Positions 47,944-56,761 of a stretch of 64,000 nucleotides of DNA are shown here, piece by piece. The stretch lies in the NCBI RefSeq assembly GCF_001571265.1, contig NZ_BCTL01000024.1, positions 1 to 64,000 on the forward strand, written 5' to 3'. A model generated the notes under the pieces. That model saw only the letters and a list, made by a program, of their open reading frames with translations. It searched no databases and was not told the DNA's origin. A program made the position numbers and the translations under genes. The stretch is from Cedecea neteri NBRC 105707 = ATCC 33855. GTDB taxonomy: Bacteria; Pseudomonadota; Gammaproteobacteria; Enterobacterales; Enterobacteriaceae. Positions within the stretch are counted from its first letter, which is position 1. Each line of letters starts with the position of its first letter.

Positions 47944-48225
47944 ATGGCAACAATCACCACCGGCGTCATGCTCATGCGCTGGCCGCTGTTCAGTGCGGTT
48001 TTGATGTTTTTGGCAAGCAGCCTGAATATTCAGTTTCGCCGCTCGGATTACCGTGCCTTAGCCGTGATAAGTAGCGGGCTGGGGATTGCCGCATCCTGCT
48101 GGTTTGCCATGGGATTACTGGGCCTCACGCTCGGCGACTTCCCGGTTATTTGGGCTTCTTTTAAAACGGGGCTGGTCGAGATCATCGCCAGAATGCCGCC
48201 CGAATGGCCGACGATGATGCCTTAA
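47944..48225 (+). CDS. yjcB: Small inner-membrane protein YjcB
   Basis: 93 residues, the E. coli length. Two or three hydrophobic helices (about 8-28 and 40-70) with NIQFRRSDYRALAVISSGLG between and a short proline-rich end PPEWPTMMP. Function unknown. It is the last gene conserved with E. coli before the accessory block and is followed by a strong terminator. Confidence 0.92.
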   Translation: MATITTGVMLMRWPLFSAVLMFLASSLNIQFRRSDYRALAVISSGLGIAASCWFAMGLLGLTLGDFPVIWASFKTGLVEIIARMPPEWPTMMP

Positions 48226-48240
48226 CGGGCAGATGCATGA

Positions 48241-48268
48241 AAAAAACCGCCCTTATCGGCGGTTTTTT
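48241..48268. terminator. Bidirectional terminator between yjcB and the binding-protein operon
   Basis: A-run, ACCGCC, six-base loop, GGCGGT, T-run: A and T tracts on both sides make it work in both directions for the convergent genes. Confidence 0.88.
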
Positions 48269-48272
48269 CTTT

Positions 48273-48977
48273 TCAGGCGACAAAGCCGTAATCGCGTAGT
48301 ATTTGCCGCGCAGCGTCCGAGACCAGGAACGCCCGCAGCGGCTCCGCCCGTTCGTCGCACACCGCCAGCCCATAATCGGCCTGAATATTGTAGAGAGCCG
48401 GGATCTCAAACACCCGCAATTCACGATGGGCCTGCAGCGCTGAAGCATAGCTTCGGTAACCAATCATCAGATCGGCCTGCCCGCTGGCAATAAGCCACTG
48501 CGCCGCAAGCATGCCGTCGGGCACGGCTTGCGTGTCCGGCCCGCCAACCAGAGCTAACGCCCGCGGCTGCAGGTCGATGCCAAATTCAGCTTCAAATCTG
48601 GCAAAGAACTGCCAGGTATAATCCCCGGACGGATCGCTGCCCGGCGTGGATGTACCAATGCGTAAGGCCGGGTCGCTCAATAGCGTTTGCCAGGTGCTTT
48701 GCTCATCAACACAGTGCGCCGCCGCCGTCAGGCAAAGGGTATTCCCGGCAAACCGCTGAACCGCCCTCGCTTTGCCCTGCTCCAGCAGCGTTTGCGGATG
48801 CGCCATGTTGGCCGACGCAAACAGCGAACAGCATTCGTCGGCTTCGATCCGCGCCCTCAGCAGGCCCGCTGGCCCAAACTGCGTCTCTGTCAGCAAACCC
48901 GTTTCCTGCTCAAACTGGGCCATAAGCGGCTGCCAGACCCGCCGCAGGCTTCCGGCCGCCAGGATCTGTAAGCTCAT
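48273..48977 (-). CDS. ModA-like solute-binding protein without signal peptide
   Basis: 234 residues resembling type II periplasmic binding proteins of the molybdate ModA/WtpA kind. It opens with a core strand, LQILAAGSLRRVWQPLMAQFEQETG, and carries GTSTPGSDPSGDYTWQFFARFE and ALVGGPDTQ, but has no signal peptide or lipobox in this frame. No upstream start is possible without running into the preceding gene. The ATG overlaps the stop of that gene (TAATG), so the two are coupled. Location may be cytoplasmic, or export may need a partner. Ligand inferred as an oxyanion such as molybdate from fold and from the ModE-like box upstream. Confidence 0.62.
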   Translation of the reverse strand: MSLQILAAGSLRRVWQPLMAQFEQETGLLTETQFGPAGLLRARIEADECCSLFASANMAHPQTLLEQGKARAVQRFAGNTLCLTAAAHCVDEQSTWQTLLSDPALRIGTSTPGSDPSGDYTWQFFARFEAEFGIDLQPRALALVGGPDTQAVPDGMLAAQWLIASGQADLMIGYRSYASALQAHRELRVFEIPALYNIQADYGLAVCDERAEPLRAFLVSDAARQILRDYGFVA

Positions 48978-50029
48978 TACTCTACGCCTTCATAATGGGT
49001 GCGGTAAAAACGCTGATACCAGCTGTCAGCCACTTTCTTCATGTCGATGTCTTTGAATCTTGCGGGATACAATTTTTTCGCCATCCACAGCTCGCCGATC
49101 GCCATCGCTTCCGGCATCGGGTAGCCCCAAGCTTTGGCGTATTCCGGCATCAGCCAGACCTGATGGTTTTTCACCGCGTCGATCGGCTGCCATTCGGGTT
49201 TGCTGACGATCTCATCCACTACTTTAGGGTAACGATCCTGCACGAAGATCACCTGCGGATCCCAGGCGATCACTTGCTCCATCGACACCTGCTTAAAGCC
49301 TTTTACGGTGGACGCCGCCACGTTCAACGCCCCCGCGTGGGCCATCATCAGGCCGGTATACTTCCCGGAGCCGTAGGTGGTCAGGTCAGGGTTGGCCATG
49401 TAGGCACGCACGCGCTGCTCTGCCGGGATGTCTTTCAGGCGGTCGCTGACCAACTTGCGCTCGGCAAAGGTGGCATCGATCAGCGCTTTGGCCTGTTTCT
49501 CCTTATTAACCACTTCACCAATCAGCTCGATGCCTTCTTTCAGGCCAAGATTGTAAGCCTGCTCTTCATCGCCCATAGAAGGGTTCAGCTTGTCCTGCTC
49601 GCCCGTCGCATCATGACGCAGCGAAATAGCGATAACCGGGATACCAAGCTTGCTGATGCCGTCGATCATCTCTTTTGGCGCGTAGTTGGTGACAAACACC
49701 ACCTGAGGGTGCAGCGCCACCAGCTTTTCAGTATCCACGCTGGTTAAATCCCCCAGCTGAGCTTTGTGCTCAAGCTCCGGCGCCAGGCGAGCATAACCGC
49801 TGCCAAGCTGCTGCTTCCAGTTAGCCAGAATACCGACCACTTTGTCGGTGGCATTCATTTGCACCAGCAGATTGAGCGTTTGGTGCTGAAGCACCACTAC
49901 GCGGTCAACCTCGTCGGGGATCGTGACCTGGCGGCCAAGCTGGTCGGTGAGAGTGCGGTTCGCCAGCGCGGCGAGCGGGGAAAGTACTAATAGCGCGCCC
50001 AGCGTCAGGCGGCGAGTAAATCGGTTCAC
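48977..50029 (-). CDS. BtuF/MolA-type periplasmic binding protein
   Basis: 350 residues, GTG start at 50029 with AAGGA upstream. Signal peptide to LAALA (about residue 23), then a helical-backbone (class III) binding fold of the siderophore/cobalamin/metal type: RTLTDQLGRQVTIPDEVDRVVVL, HPQVVFVTNYAPKEMIDGI, VSMEQVIAWDPQVIFVQDR. Haemophilus MolA, which binds molybdate and tungstate, has this fold. No permease or ATPase is linked. A ModE-like operator lies 17 bases upstream, so molybdate or tungstate is the favoured ligand (inference); iron chelates remain possible. Confidence 0.68.
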   Translation of the reverse strand: MNRFTRRLTLGALLVLSPLAALANRTLTDQLGRQVTIPDEVDRVVVLQHQTLNLLVQMNATDKVVGILANWKQQLGSGYARLAPELEHKAQLGDLTSVDTEKLVALHPQVVFVTNYAPKEMIDGISKLGIPVIAISLRHDATGEQDKLNPSMGDEEQAYNLGLKEGIELIGEVVNKEKQAKALIDATFAERKLVSDRLKDIPAEQRVRAYMANPDLTTYGSGKYTGLMMAHAGALNVAASTVKGFKQVSMEQVIAWDPQVIFVQDRYPKVVDEIVSKPEWQPIDAVKNHQVWLMPEYAKAWGYPMPEAMAIGELWMAKKLYPARFKDIDMKKVADSWYQRFYRTHYEGVE

Positions 50030-50045
50030 GGTGGGAGTCCTTATG

Positions 50046-50073
50046 ATCGTTGTGTATAAAAATATACAGCGAT
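50046..50073 (-). promoter_or_regulatory. ModE-like operator in front of the binding-protein pair
   Basis: The left half ATCG-T-TGTGTA and the right half TATACA-G-CGAT are separated by six bases, the layout of the ModE consensus ATCGnTATATA-N6-TATATAnCGAT. 17 of 20 specified positions agree, and three mismatches are transitions. It lies 17 bases upstream of the start codon, where bound ModE-molybdate would block expression. Confidence 0.6.
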
Positions 50074-50131
50074 GACTCCCCCGCGCCCAGCGATTTTAAG
50101 GGGTAGAAAAGCCCCCTCTTCTGCCAACGAC

Positions 50132-50617
50132 TCAATCCATCCAGGCTTTACGCGTTTCTTTCAATGACGCGTCCTTCAGTAGCGCAGGGTCGATGGCACA
50201 AACCATTTTCTGAATCAGCCCTGCAACGGAGTCTTGAGGAAAAGTTTGCCACTGCCCTATTGGATCTTTCTTCGCAACAACCTTTCCTTCACCGTATAGC
50301 TCAGACAAGTAGACTCGGTCAAAAACGCTCCGTTCCGGACGCTCGCAGTTGACGACATTAATCGCCCTCGAGCTACGTACAAAGAGGTTTTCCTTTTCGG
50401 ACATTAAAGAAGGTTTAACGTAATTATTAATAAGGTAGAACTGACGCAGATGCGGATTTCCCTGGTACAACGCGACACTGAGCATGGAGATGTAAGTTGT
50501 GACATCTTTATCCTCCATGATTTTAATCATGCCAGTCGGTCGAGGTTCAGGCTGTTTAACCGGCTTTGCGCAGCCGCTAAGCAGCAGAAGGACCGACAAT
50601 ATTAAGGCTCTTTTCAT
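50132..50617 (-). CDS. Small lipoprotein, perhaps Adhesin_E-like
   Basis: 161 residues. A signal peptide ends in the lipobox LLSGC (Cys at 16), followed by a proline-rich linker. The mature part shows a strand-rich pattern with INVVNCERP.., VVAKKDPIGQWQTFPQDSVAGLIQKMVC, reminiscent of the surface-adhesin E family of small lipoproteins; this is a weak match by eye. The two Cys could be disulfide-bonded. Its start overlaps the stop of the preceding secreted protein (TAATG), so both are made together. Confidence 0.6.
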   Translation of the reverse strand: MKRALILSVLLLLSGCAKPVKQPEPRPTGMIKIMEDKDVTTYISMLSVALYQGNPHLRQFYLINNYVKPSLMSEKENLFVRSSRAINVVNCERPERSVFDRVYLSELYGEGKVVAKKDPIGQWQTFPQDSVAGLIQKMVCAIDPALLKDASLKETRKAWMD

Positions 50618-51228
50618 TATTTATTTCCCGCAGCAATATCCGGACGTTCCTGATGAAGCAGAGCCTCATCAATGCTGCCTTGCAGCGAACAGGACAAGCG
50701 TGATTTACCATTGCTAGTTTCCAGCATAACTAATTTTTCCGCGCTTCCTTCCACAGGCGCAATTCCCAAAGCGGCCGCGACATTCGGTTTCCAGGCCGAA
50801 GAAGCGTCCACTTTGATTTGTGGGTTGGTGATATAGCCATTGTCGCTCTTCTGCCAGCTTGCAGTAGGAAATGTGCCTTTGATCTTTTCCAGAGGTTCTT
50901 CCATCATCACCCCCCAGAAGTAATATTTCCCCATTTTCCCCAAGTCAAACTGTTGCTCATAATAGCCCGTCAGCGTCAGCGCCCCGTCGCGAACTGGCTG
51001 ACTGAACCAGATCACATGAGATTCTTTATCCGCTACTGGTACCCAAGCGTTACCTTTGTTATCTGTTTCCACTGGAGAGACTTTTTTGAAGGCTGAGCGC
51101 TGCTGATAGAGCGTTTTAAAAAACTGCGGGGAGCATTGCATCAGCGCTTCTGAAAGCGCAACCGTTGCAGCGTGGCTTGCCGGAGTAATAATCAGTGATG
51201 TAATAAGCAGTGTTCTTGCAAAAGACAT
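50617..51228 (-). CDS. Secreted protein of unknown function
   Basis: 203 residues with a signal peptide (cleavage after SHA, about residue 20). The mature part is polar and globular: two cysteines (MQCSP near 32 and LSCSLQ near 180) may pair. It does not resemble a family I can name. It is translationally coupled with the lipoprotein gene downstream, suggesting they act together in the periplasm. About 500 bases separate it from the dat operon. Confidence 0.6.
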   Translation of the reverse strand: MSFARTLLITSLIITPASHAATVALSEALMQCSPQFFKTLYQQRSAFKKVSPVETDNKGNAWVPVADKESHVIWFSQPVRDGALTLTGYYEQQFDLGKMGKYYFWGVMMEEPLEKIKGTFPTASWQKSDNGYITNPQIKVDASSAWKPNVAAALGIAPVEGSAEKLVMLETSNGKSRLSCSLQGSIDEALLHQERPDIAAGNK

Positions 51229-51735
51229 AATTCTTCCCTTTTATACAGCTTTATCCGAGGCGCTTTTTATCGTTTAACGCTCCCGATGTAACATCAGTTT
51301 CTATCGACAATCTTACCCATAACTTTACCCAGCCTCCCCCCCAAAAAATGGTACCGATTAGCTCGCAGTCTGAGGCCCAACAGGTAACCTTTTGTGCTTA
51401 ATTGTTTCCAAATCCTGCCGAATCTGGTCTGGCCAGCGAATTTTGTTCTGGTAAATAAGTCCCTTAAAGGGGCTTTTTTTCATGCACTTGCCAATAGTTA
51501 AGAGATCGGATGTCTGGATACCGGTCAAAAGCATCTGCAATACATTGATTTTAAATTAAAAAAATCGGAAAAAATTAATCATTGAGCGGGGGGGTAAAAA
51601 GCCATATATTGGCGGCGTTTTATGCACCCTAAACGACATTTATACTCTGGATAATTCGAGTTTCAACTTGAAGCATGACGAGTATTGTTTACTTAATTCA
51701 GCCGCTGCGCTCATGCCGACGGTTGTAGGAGAGAT
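51229..51735. other. Intergenic region upstream of dat
   Basis: 507 AT-rich bases. It holds the promoters of the secreted-protein gene (left) and of dat (right). At 51457-51480 a 7-bp stem AAGTCCC/GGGGCTT with seven T looks like a plus-strand terminator, though no gene ends before it. A 60-codon minus-strand frame (51358-51540) covers it; this lacks a family match and a clear ribosome site. TAGGAG precedes dat. Confidence 0.4.
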
Positions 51736-53121
51736 ATGATGACGGATAAAGTCCGTATTGATACTTTAGATGCAAAATCTGCAAACGCTACCAACGAAAC
51801 CTATTTGGCACGACAGGCTGAATTCGAATCGAATGTCAGAAGTTACCCGCGCAAATTACCGTTCGCTATAGCCAAAGCCCAGGGCGCCTGGATCATCGAC
51901 GTTGAAGGTAATCGTTACCTTGACTGTCTGGCCGGTGCTGGCACGTTGGCGCTTGGACACAACCACCCTGACATCCTGCAAAGCATCCAAAACGTCATTA
52001 CCAGCGGCTTGCCGTTACATACTTTGGATCTGACTACACCGTTAAAAGACGAGTTCTCAGAATACCTGCTCTCTTTACTGCCGAGCCAGGGTAAAGAATA
52101 TTGCCTGCAGTTCTGCGGCCCATCCGGCGCGGACGCAGTAGAAGCCGCGATCAAGCTGGCGAAGAAACACACCGGCCGCAGCGGCGTGATCAGTTTCTCC
52201 GGCGGCTACCATGGGATGACCCACGGCGCGCTGTCCGTGACCGGCAACCTGTCTCCGAAAGCGGCCATCAACGGCCTGATGCCGGAAGTGCAGTTCCTGC
52301 CGTATCCGCACGAGTACCGCTGCCCGCTGGGAATTGGCGGTGACGCGGGCGTGAAAGCGCTGACCTATTACTTCGACAACCTGATCAACGACGTTGAAAG
52401 CGGCGTGCGCAAACCTGCGGCCGTGATCCTCGAAGCCGTTCAGGGCGAAGGCGGCGTGAACCCGGCCCCTGCCGAGTGGCTGCAGCGCATCCGCAAAGTG
52501 ACCAAAGAGCACGGCATCGTGCTGATCATCGATGAAGTTCAGGCTGGCTTTGCCCGTACCGGCAAGCTGTTCGCCTACGAACACGCTGGCATTGAGCCAG
52601 ACATCATCGTGATGTCCAAAGCCGTTGGCGGCGGTCTGCCGCTGGCCGTACTGGGCCTGAGAAAAGAGATCGATGCCTGGGAACCAGGTCACCACACCGG
52701 CACCTTCCGCGGCAACCAGCTGGCGATGGCGACCGGCCTGACCACCCTGAAGTACCTGAAAGACAACAAAGTCGCTGACAAAGTTGCCGCTCAGGGCGAA
52801 TGGCTGAAAGGCAAACTGTACGATCTGCAGAAACGCTACCCGGCTATCGGCCACGTTCGCGGCCTGGGCCTGATGCTCGGCATTGAGATCGTGAAGCCAG
52901 AAGAAGCACAGGATCACATGGGTTGCTACCCTGCCGACGGCGCGCTGTCTGCTCTGATCCAGAAAAAATGCTTCGAAGCGGGCCTGATTCTGGAGCGCGG
53001 TGGCCGTAACGGCTGCGTGCTGCGCCTGCTGCCGTCCCTGCTTATCAGCGACGACGAGCTGGAAATCTTCCTGAGTAAATTTGAAAAAGCCTTGTTAGCC
53101 GCTGGCGCAAAAGCTGTCTGA
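51736..53121 (+). CDS. dat: L-2,4-diaminobutyrate:2-oxoglutarate 4-aminotransferase
   Basis: 461 residues (or 460 from the adjacent ATG at 51739, which has better spacing from TAGGAG). A class III PLP aminotransferase: [21 protein letters not shown] for cofactor phosphate, [14 protein letters not shown] and the Schiff-base Lys in [10 protein letters not shown] near residue 298. It makes L-2,4-diaminobutyrate from aspartate semialdehyde and glutamate. Paired with ddc it gives the route to 1,3-diaminopropane, known from Acinetobacter and Enterobacter. Confidence 0.93.
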   Translation: MMTDKVRIDTLDAKSANATNETYLARQAEFESNVRSYPRKLPFAIAKAQGAWIIDVEGNRYLDCLAGAGTLALGHNHPDILQSIQNVITSGLPLHTLDLTTPLKDEFSEYLLSLLPSQGKEYCLQFCGPSGADAVEAAIKLAKKHTGRSGVISFSGGYHGMTHGALSVTGNLSPKAAINGLMPEVQFLPYPHEYRCPLGIGGDAGVKALTYYFDNLINDVESGVRKPAAVILEAVQGEGGVNPAPAEWLQRIRKVTKEHGIVLIIDEVQAGFARTGKLFAYEHAGIEPDIIVMSKAVGGGLPLAVLGLRKEIDAWEPGHHTGTFRGNQLAMATGLTTLKYLKDNKVADKVAAQGEWLKGKLYDLQKRYPAIGHVRGLGLMLGIEIVKPEEAQDHMGCYPADGALSALIQKKCFEAGLILERGGRNGCVLRLLPSLLISDDELEIFLSKFEKALLAAGAKAV

Positions 53122-53135
53122 CTGGAGTAATAAAT

Positions 53136-54608
53136 ATGTCCCGATCTAACCCGATTCTGGCCTCCTCTGCGCAGAGCATTGAGGAGTACCAGCAGGCGAT
53201 CGCCCAGACCAGCCAGGCTGTAGTGGAATGGCTGCAGCAGCCCCAGATGTACAAGGGCAAAACCGTCGCCGAGCTGAAAGAACGTATTCAGCTCGACTTC
53301 AATCCACAGGGCCTGGGCAACCAGGTCGCGATTGAACGTGCGATTGAGTATTTCTTAAAAGACAGCCTGCTGGTGCACCACCCGCAGTGCGTGGCGCACC
53401 TTCACTGCCCAAGCCTGGTGGTTAGCCAGGCCGCAGAAGTGCTGATCAACGCCACCAACCAGAGCATGGACTCCTGGGATCAAAGCCCATCGGCGACCAT
53501 CATCGAGATGAAGCTGATCGAATGGCTGCGCGCTCAGGTAGGTTACCAGCCTGGCGATGCGGGCGTGTTCACCAGCGGCGGTACCCAGAGCAACCTGATG
53601 GGTCTGATGCTGGCGCGTGACGCTTACTTTGCGCGTCAGGGCCACTCCGTCCAGCAGGACGGCCTGACCGGCGACATCCGCAAAATCCGGGTGCTGTGCT
53701 CTGAAAATGCCCACTTCTCCGTGCAGAAAAACATGGCGCTGATGGGCATGGGCTACCAGTCAGTCACGCTGGTGAAAACCGATGAGTTTGCCCGTATGGA
53801 CGTTAACGACCTGGCGGCTAAAATCGCCCAGGCGAAGGCGAACGGCGAGCAGATCATGGCTATCGTCGCCACTGCCGGTACGACAGATGCAGGCGCTATC
53901 GACCCGCTGAGCGACATCGCGAAGCTGGCCGCTGAGCACCAGATTTGGGTACACGTTGATGCAGCCTGGGGCGGCGCGCTGCTGCTATCCGAGAAGTATC
54001 GCGATTACCTGAACGGCCTGGAGCTGGTGGATTCCGTAACCCTGGACTTCCACAAGCAGTTCTTCCAGACCATCAGCTGCGGCGCGTTCCTGCTGAAAGA
54101 TGCTCGCCACTACGAGCTGATGCGCTACCAGGCGGCCTACCTGAACTCCGAGTTCGACGAAGAGCAAGGCGTGCCAAACCTGGTGTCCAAGTCGCTGCAG
54201 ACCACCCGCCGCTTTGACGCCCTGAAGCTGTGGATGGGCCTGGAAGCGCTGGGCCAGAAACAGTACGCCGAAATCATCGATCACGGTGTGACTATGGCGA
54301 AGAACGTGGCCGCCTATGTGGCTGACCACGCTTCTCTGGAGCTGGTGATGCAGCCTCAGCTGGCGAGCGTGCTGTTCCGCTTCCGTCCGGCAAGCCTGGC
54401 TGGCCGCAGCGATGCGGAAATCGCACTGCTGAACCAGAAAATTGGCGATGCGCTGCTGGAGTCCGGCCGTGCGAACGTTGGCGTGACCGAGCATAACGGC
54501 GTCACTTGCCTGAAGCTGACCCTGCTGAACCCAACTGTGACCCTGGAGGATGTCAAAGTCCTGCTGGCGCTGGTGGAGAAAACCGCAGAGCCTCTGCTGA
54601 ACGCGTAA
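53136..54608 (+). CDS. ddc: L-2,4-diaminobutyrate decarboxylase
   Basis: 490 residues, a group II PLP decarboxylase. HCPSLVVSQAAEVLINATNQSMDSWDQSP and FTSGGTQSNLMGLMLARD bind cofactor and substrate; VHVDAAWGGALLLSEKYR and LDFHKQFFQ carry the Asp and the Schiff-base Lys (near residue 305). It turns diaminobutyrate into 1,3-diaminopropane, a polyamine. It starts 14 bases behind dat and ends before a strong terminator. Confidence 0.94.
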   Translation: MSRSNPILASSAQSIEEYQQAIAQTSQAVVEWLQQPQMYKGKTVAELKERIQLDFNPQGLGNQVAIERAIEYFLKDSLLVHHPQCVAHLHCPSLVVSQAAEVLINATNQSMDSWDQSPSATIIEMKLIEWLRAQVGYQPGDAGVFTSGGTQSNLMGLMLARDAYFARQGHSVQQDGLTGDIRKIRVLCSENAHFSVQKNMALMGMGYQSVTLVKTDEFARMDVNDLAAKIAQAKANGEQIMAIVATAGTTDAGAIDPLSDIAKLAAEHQIWVHVDAAWGGALLLSEKYRDYLNGLELVDSVTLDFHKQFFQTISCGAFLLKDARHYELMRYQAAYLNSEFDEEQGVPNLVSKSLQTTRRFDALKLWMGLEALGQKQYAEIIDHGVTMAKNVAAYVADHASLELVMQPQLASVLFRFRPASLAGRSDAEIALLNQKIGDALLESGRANVGVTEHNGVTCLKLTLLNPTVTLEDVKVLLALVEKTAEPLLNA

Positions 54609-54624
54609 TTTTTTACGTATAAAG

Positions 54625-54660
54625 AAAAGCCGGTCGCGAACCTTCGCCACCGGCTTTTTT
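54625..54660 (+). terminator. Terminator of the dat-ddc operon
   Basis: AAAAGCCGGT pairs with ACCGGCTTTT, and GCGAA/TTCGC continues the stem inside it, giving an almost unbroken 15-bp hairpin with a T-run. Lies 16 bases behind the ddc stop; also suited to the convergent hydrolase gene. Confidence 0.9.
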
Positions 54661-54667
54661 ATTGCCT

Positions 54668-55663
54668 TTAGCTCTCCTGCCTGAACTGGCGGCGAATAAA
54701 TTTCGCCACCTCTTCAACCAGCTCTTTGTCTTCGGGCGCCCCCATAAACCCACCGTGCGGCATCGCCTCAAAAACGTGCAGTTCGGCTTCGACATTCGCT
54801 TTTCTCAACGCCCGGTGTAGCCTCACCGCATTCGACAGGAATAAATCCCGCGTGCCGCTTTGAATAAAAGTTGCCGGGAAATCACGGGTAAAATCGCCAA
54901 ACAGCGGCGAAAGATAAGGATGCGTTAACTCAACGCCTGCGGCATAAAGCAGGTTGTTTTCCCTCAGCGATCCCGGCAGCACCACATCCACGAGCTGGTT
55001 CACCTGGAAGCTGTCGCCGGACTCGGTAAGGTCAGCCTCCGGCGAGAGCAGCACTAACGCCCCTGGCAGTGGCAAGCCTTCATCACGCGCCCGCAGCACC
55101 ATCGCGGCGGCGAGATTACCCCCTGCAGATCGCCCGGCAATCACGATATTTTCTGCCGCATAACGGTCGAGCAGATAACGGTATGTGGCCAGGCAATCAT
55201 CCAGCGCGGCGGGATAGGGATGTTCAGGCGGCATGCGATAATCGACGCTGTAACAGCGGAGCCCGTAGTGCAAAGCCTGGGTGCTGGCGCTGGCCTTGCA
55301 GGCCTCTCCACCGCCAAAGGTAAATGCCCCGCCGTGGAGATCCACCAGCACGTGATGTTCCGAATCCAACACGCCAGGCGTGGCAACATGCACCGTGGCC
55401 TGCGCAATTTCCAGCGTTTGTGCTTCCGCCTCGCCGCTCGCAGACCGGGATTTCATGGCTTCGGCATACCAGGCCGCCGAAGTGGCCTGAATCTGCTTCC
55501 AGGCGTCGCCGTCGGTGTGCGACGGCATTGCAAAGCGTGCGTTGTGGGGCATACCGTTCTCATCCACCTGGCGACGCAGCACCGCCTGTGCCTCATCGCT
55601 AATGGAATCAGGGAACGGGATAATGTGTTCTGGGCGCAGAACGCCATCAATTTTGTCTGTCAT
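54668..55663 (-). CDS. Alpha/beta hydrolase (hormone-sensitive-lipase family)
   Basis: 331 residues, no signal peptide. The oxyanion motif HGGAFTFGG lies near residue 130, the nucleophile elbow in GRSAGGNLAA near 198 (GRSAG where GDSAG is usual), Asp in QSGTRDLFL near 272 and His in MPHGGFMGA near 305. An esterase or lipase of group IV; the substrate is unknown. It lies 18 bases behind a reductase gene on the same strand and probably forms an operon with it. Confidence 0.82.
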   Translation of the reverse strand: MTDKIDGVLRPEHIIPFPDSISDEAQAVLRRQVDENGMPHNARFAMPSHTDGDAWKQIQATSAAWYAEAMKSRSASGEAEAQTLEIAQATVHVATPGVLDSEHHVLVDLHGGAFTFGGGEACKASASTQALHYGLRCYSVDYRMPPEHPYPAALDDCLATYRYLLDRYAAENIVIAGRSAGGNLAAAMVLRARDEGLPLPGALVLLSPEADLTESGDSFQVNQLVDVVLPGSLRENNLLYAAGVELTHPYLSPLFGDFTRDFPATFIQSGTRDLFLSNAVRLHRALRKANVEAELHVFEAMPHGGFMGAPEDKELVEEVAKFIRRQFRQES

Positions 55664-55681
55664 TACCTGACCTGTGCTTGT

Positions 55682-56617
55682 TTATGCTTTCAGGTGCAAC
55701 TGCAGCCAGTGCGCCACATCCTGAACCGGGATTTTTTTACTGAAGTTATAAGTTTTTTCCATCGGCCACCAGACACCTTCGCCGCGCGCAAAAGCGGTAC
55801 GATAGCGCAGCATGACGTCATCCGGATGACGGCTAAGCCCGGCCTGTAAGTCCGGCAGGCTCAGAACCGCTTTGCTAAATGATTTGCCGCTGGTGCGCTC
55901 GACAATCTCTGCCAGTCTGCCATAGGTCAGCGTTTCGCTGGCGATAAACACCACCTGGTTAGCCACGCGAGGCTGCTCAAGATAAATGGCCGTAGTGAGC
56001 CGGCCGATATCTTCCGGTGAAGTGACCGTAACCTGAGTATCCCAGCCCCCCAGCGCGTTGACGGTTTGCTTATCCAGATTGACCACATCAAACGCTGGCT
56101 CAAACAGGAAGCTGGTGAACATCCCGGTGGAGACAATCACCCATTCGGTCACGCTCTGGCTTCGCAGCAGCGTTCTGACATCGTGCTGTTCGTCCCATAC
56201 CGGCTGCCCGCTGCCTTTGCCCACCACATCGTAATCGACGCCAAACTGCCACGGGAAATAGCGGCTGACGCCTGCCTGAATCACCGCGCGGCTAATTTTA
56301 AGCTGTGTACCTTCGCCTGCGACAAATCCCATGCAATTGATGACGGTGTCGAATTGCCGAAACAGCGGCACCAAAGCGTCGCTCTCGCTGGCCGCGATAT
56401 CCAGCGCGATAAAATCGATCCCGGCTTCGGCGTACTTTTTGTGACGCGGCGAAACCGGCCGACCGTGCTCATTGAGCGATCCCGGCGACACGCTGGCGGT
56501 TATCGTCCGGCCTGAACCCGAGACAGCTGGCTGCAGCGCGTCCAGAATGGCCGCGCCCAGTTGTCCCACGCCCAGCACCAATATCTTTTCATCTGTCTTC
56601 TCAGCATTGATAGTCAT
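55682..56617 (-). CDS. NmrA-like NAD(P)-binding reductase
   Basis: 311 residues. A Rossmann N-terminus with ILVLGVGQLGAAILDAL (the glycine motif of NmrA/isoflavone-reductase proteins), FDTVINCMGFVAGEG and SRYFPWQFGVDYD. Members are either oxidoreductases of aromatic compounds or redox sensors; which applies is not clear. It precedes the hydrolase gene and is divergent, 144 bases apart, from a LysR regulator that likely controls both. Confidence 0.78.
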   Translation of the reverse strand: MTINAEKTDEKILVLGVGQLGAAILDALQPAVSGSGRTITASVSPGSLNEHGRPVSPRHKKYAEAGIDFIALDIAASESDALVPLFRQFDTVINCMGFVAGEGTQLKISRAVIQAGVSRYFPWQFGVDYDVVGKGSGQPVWDEQHDVRTLLRSQSVTEWVIVSTGMFTSFLFEPAFDVVNLDKQTVNALGGWDTQVTVTSPEDIGRLTTAIYLEQPRVANQVVFIASETLTYGRLAEIVERTSGKSFSKAVLSLPDLQAGLSRHPDDVMLRYRTAFARGEGVWWPMEKTYNFSKKIPVQDVAHWLQLHLKA

Positions 56618-56761
56618 ATCACTCTCCAGACTCTTTACTTGCAGCAGAATTGCTACATCATTGCAGAGTCTACCGGCGTGATTAGAGAGCGATAAGCCGC
56701 CCTGACCGGGTTAGACTGTTCGCAAAAATGGGATAATTTCGCCGAACTGACGGAGGATTCA

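Noticed and set aside
47862-48074. 70-codon frame overlapping the yjcB start
   Set aside because: In another frame from the conserved yjcB, with no ribosome site or family likeness.
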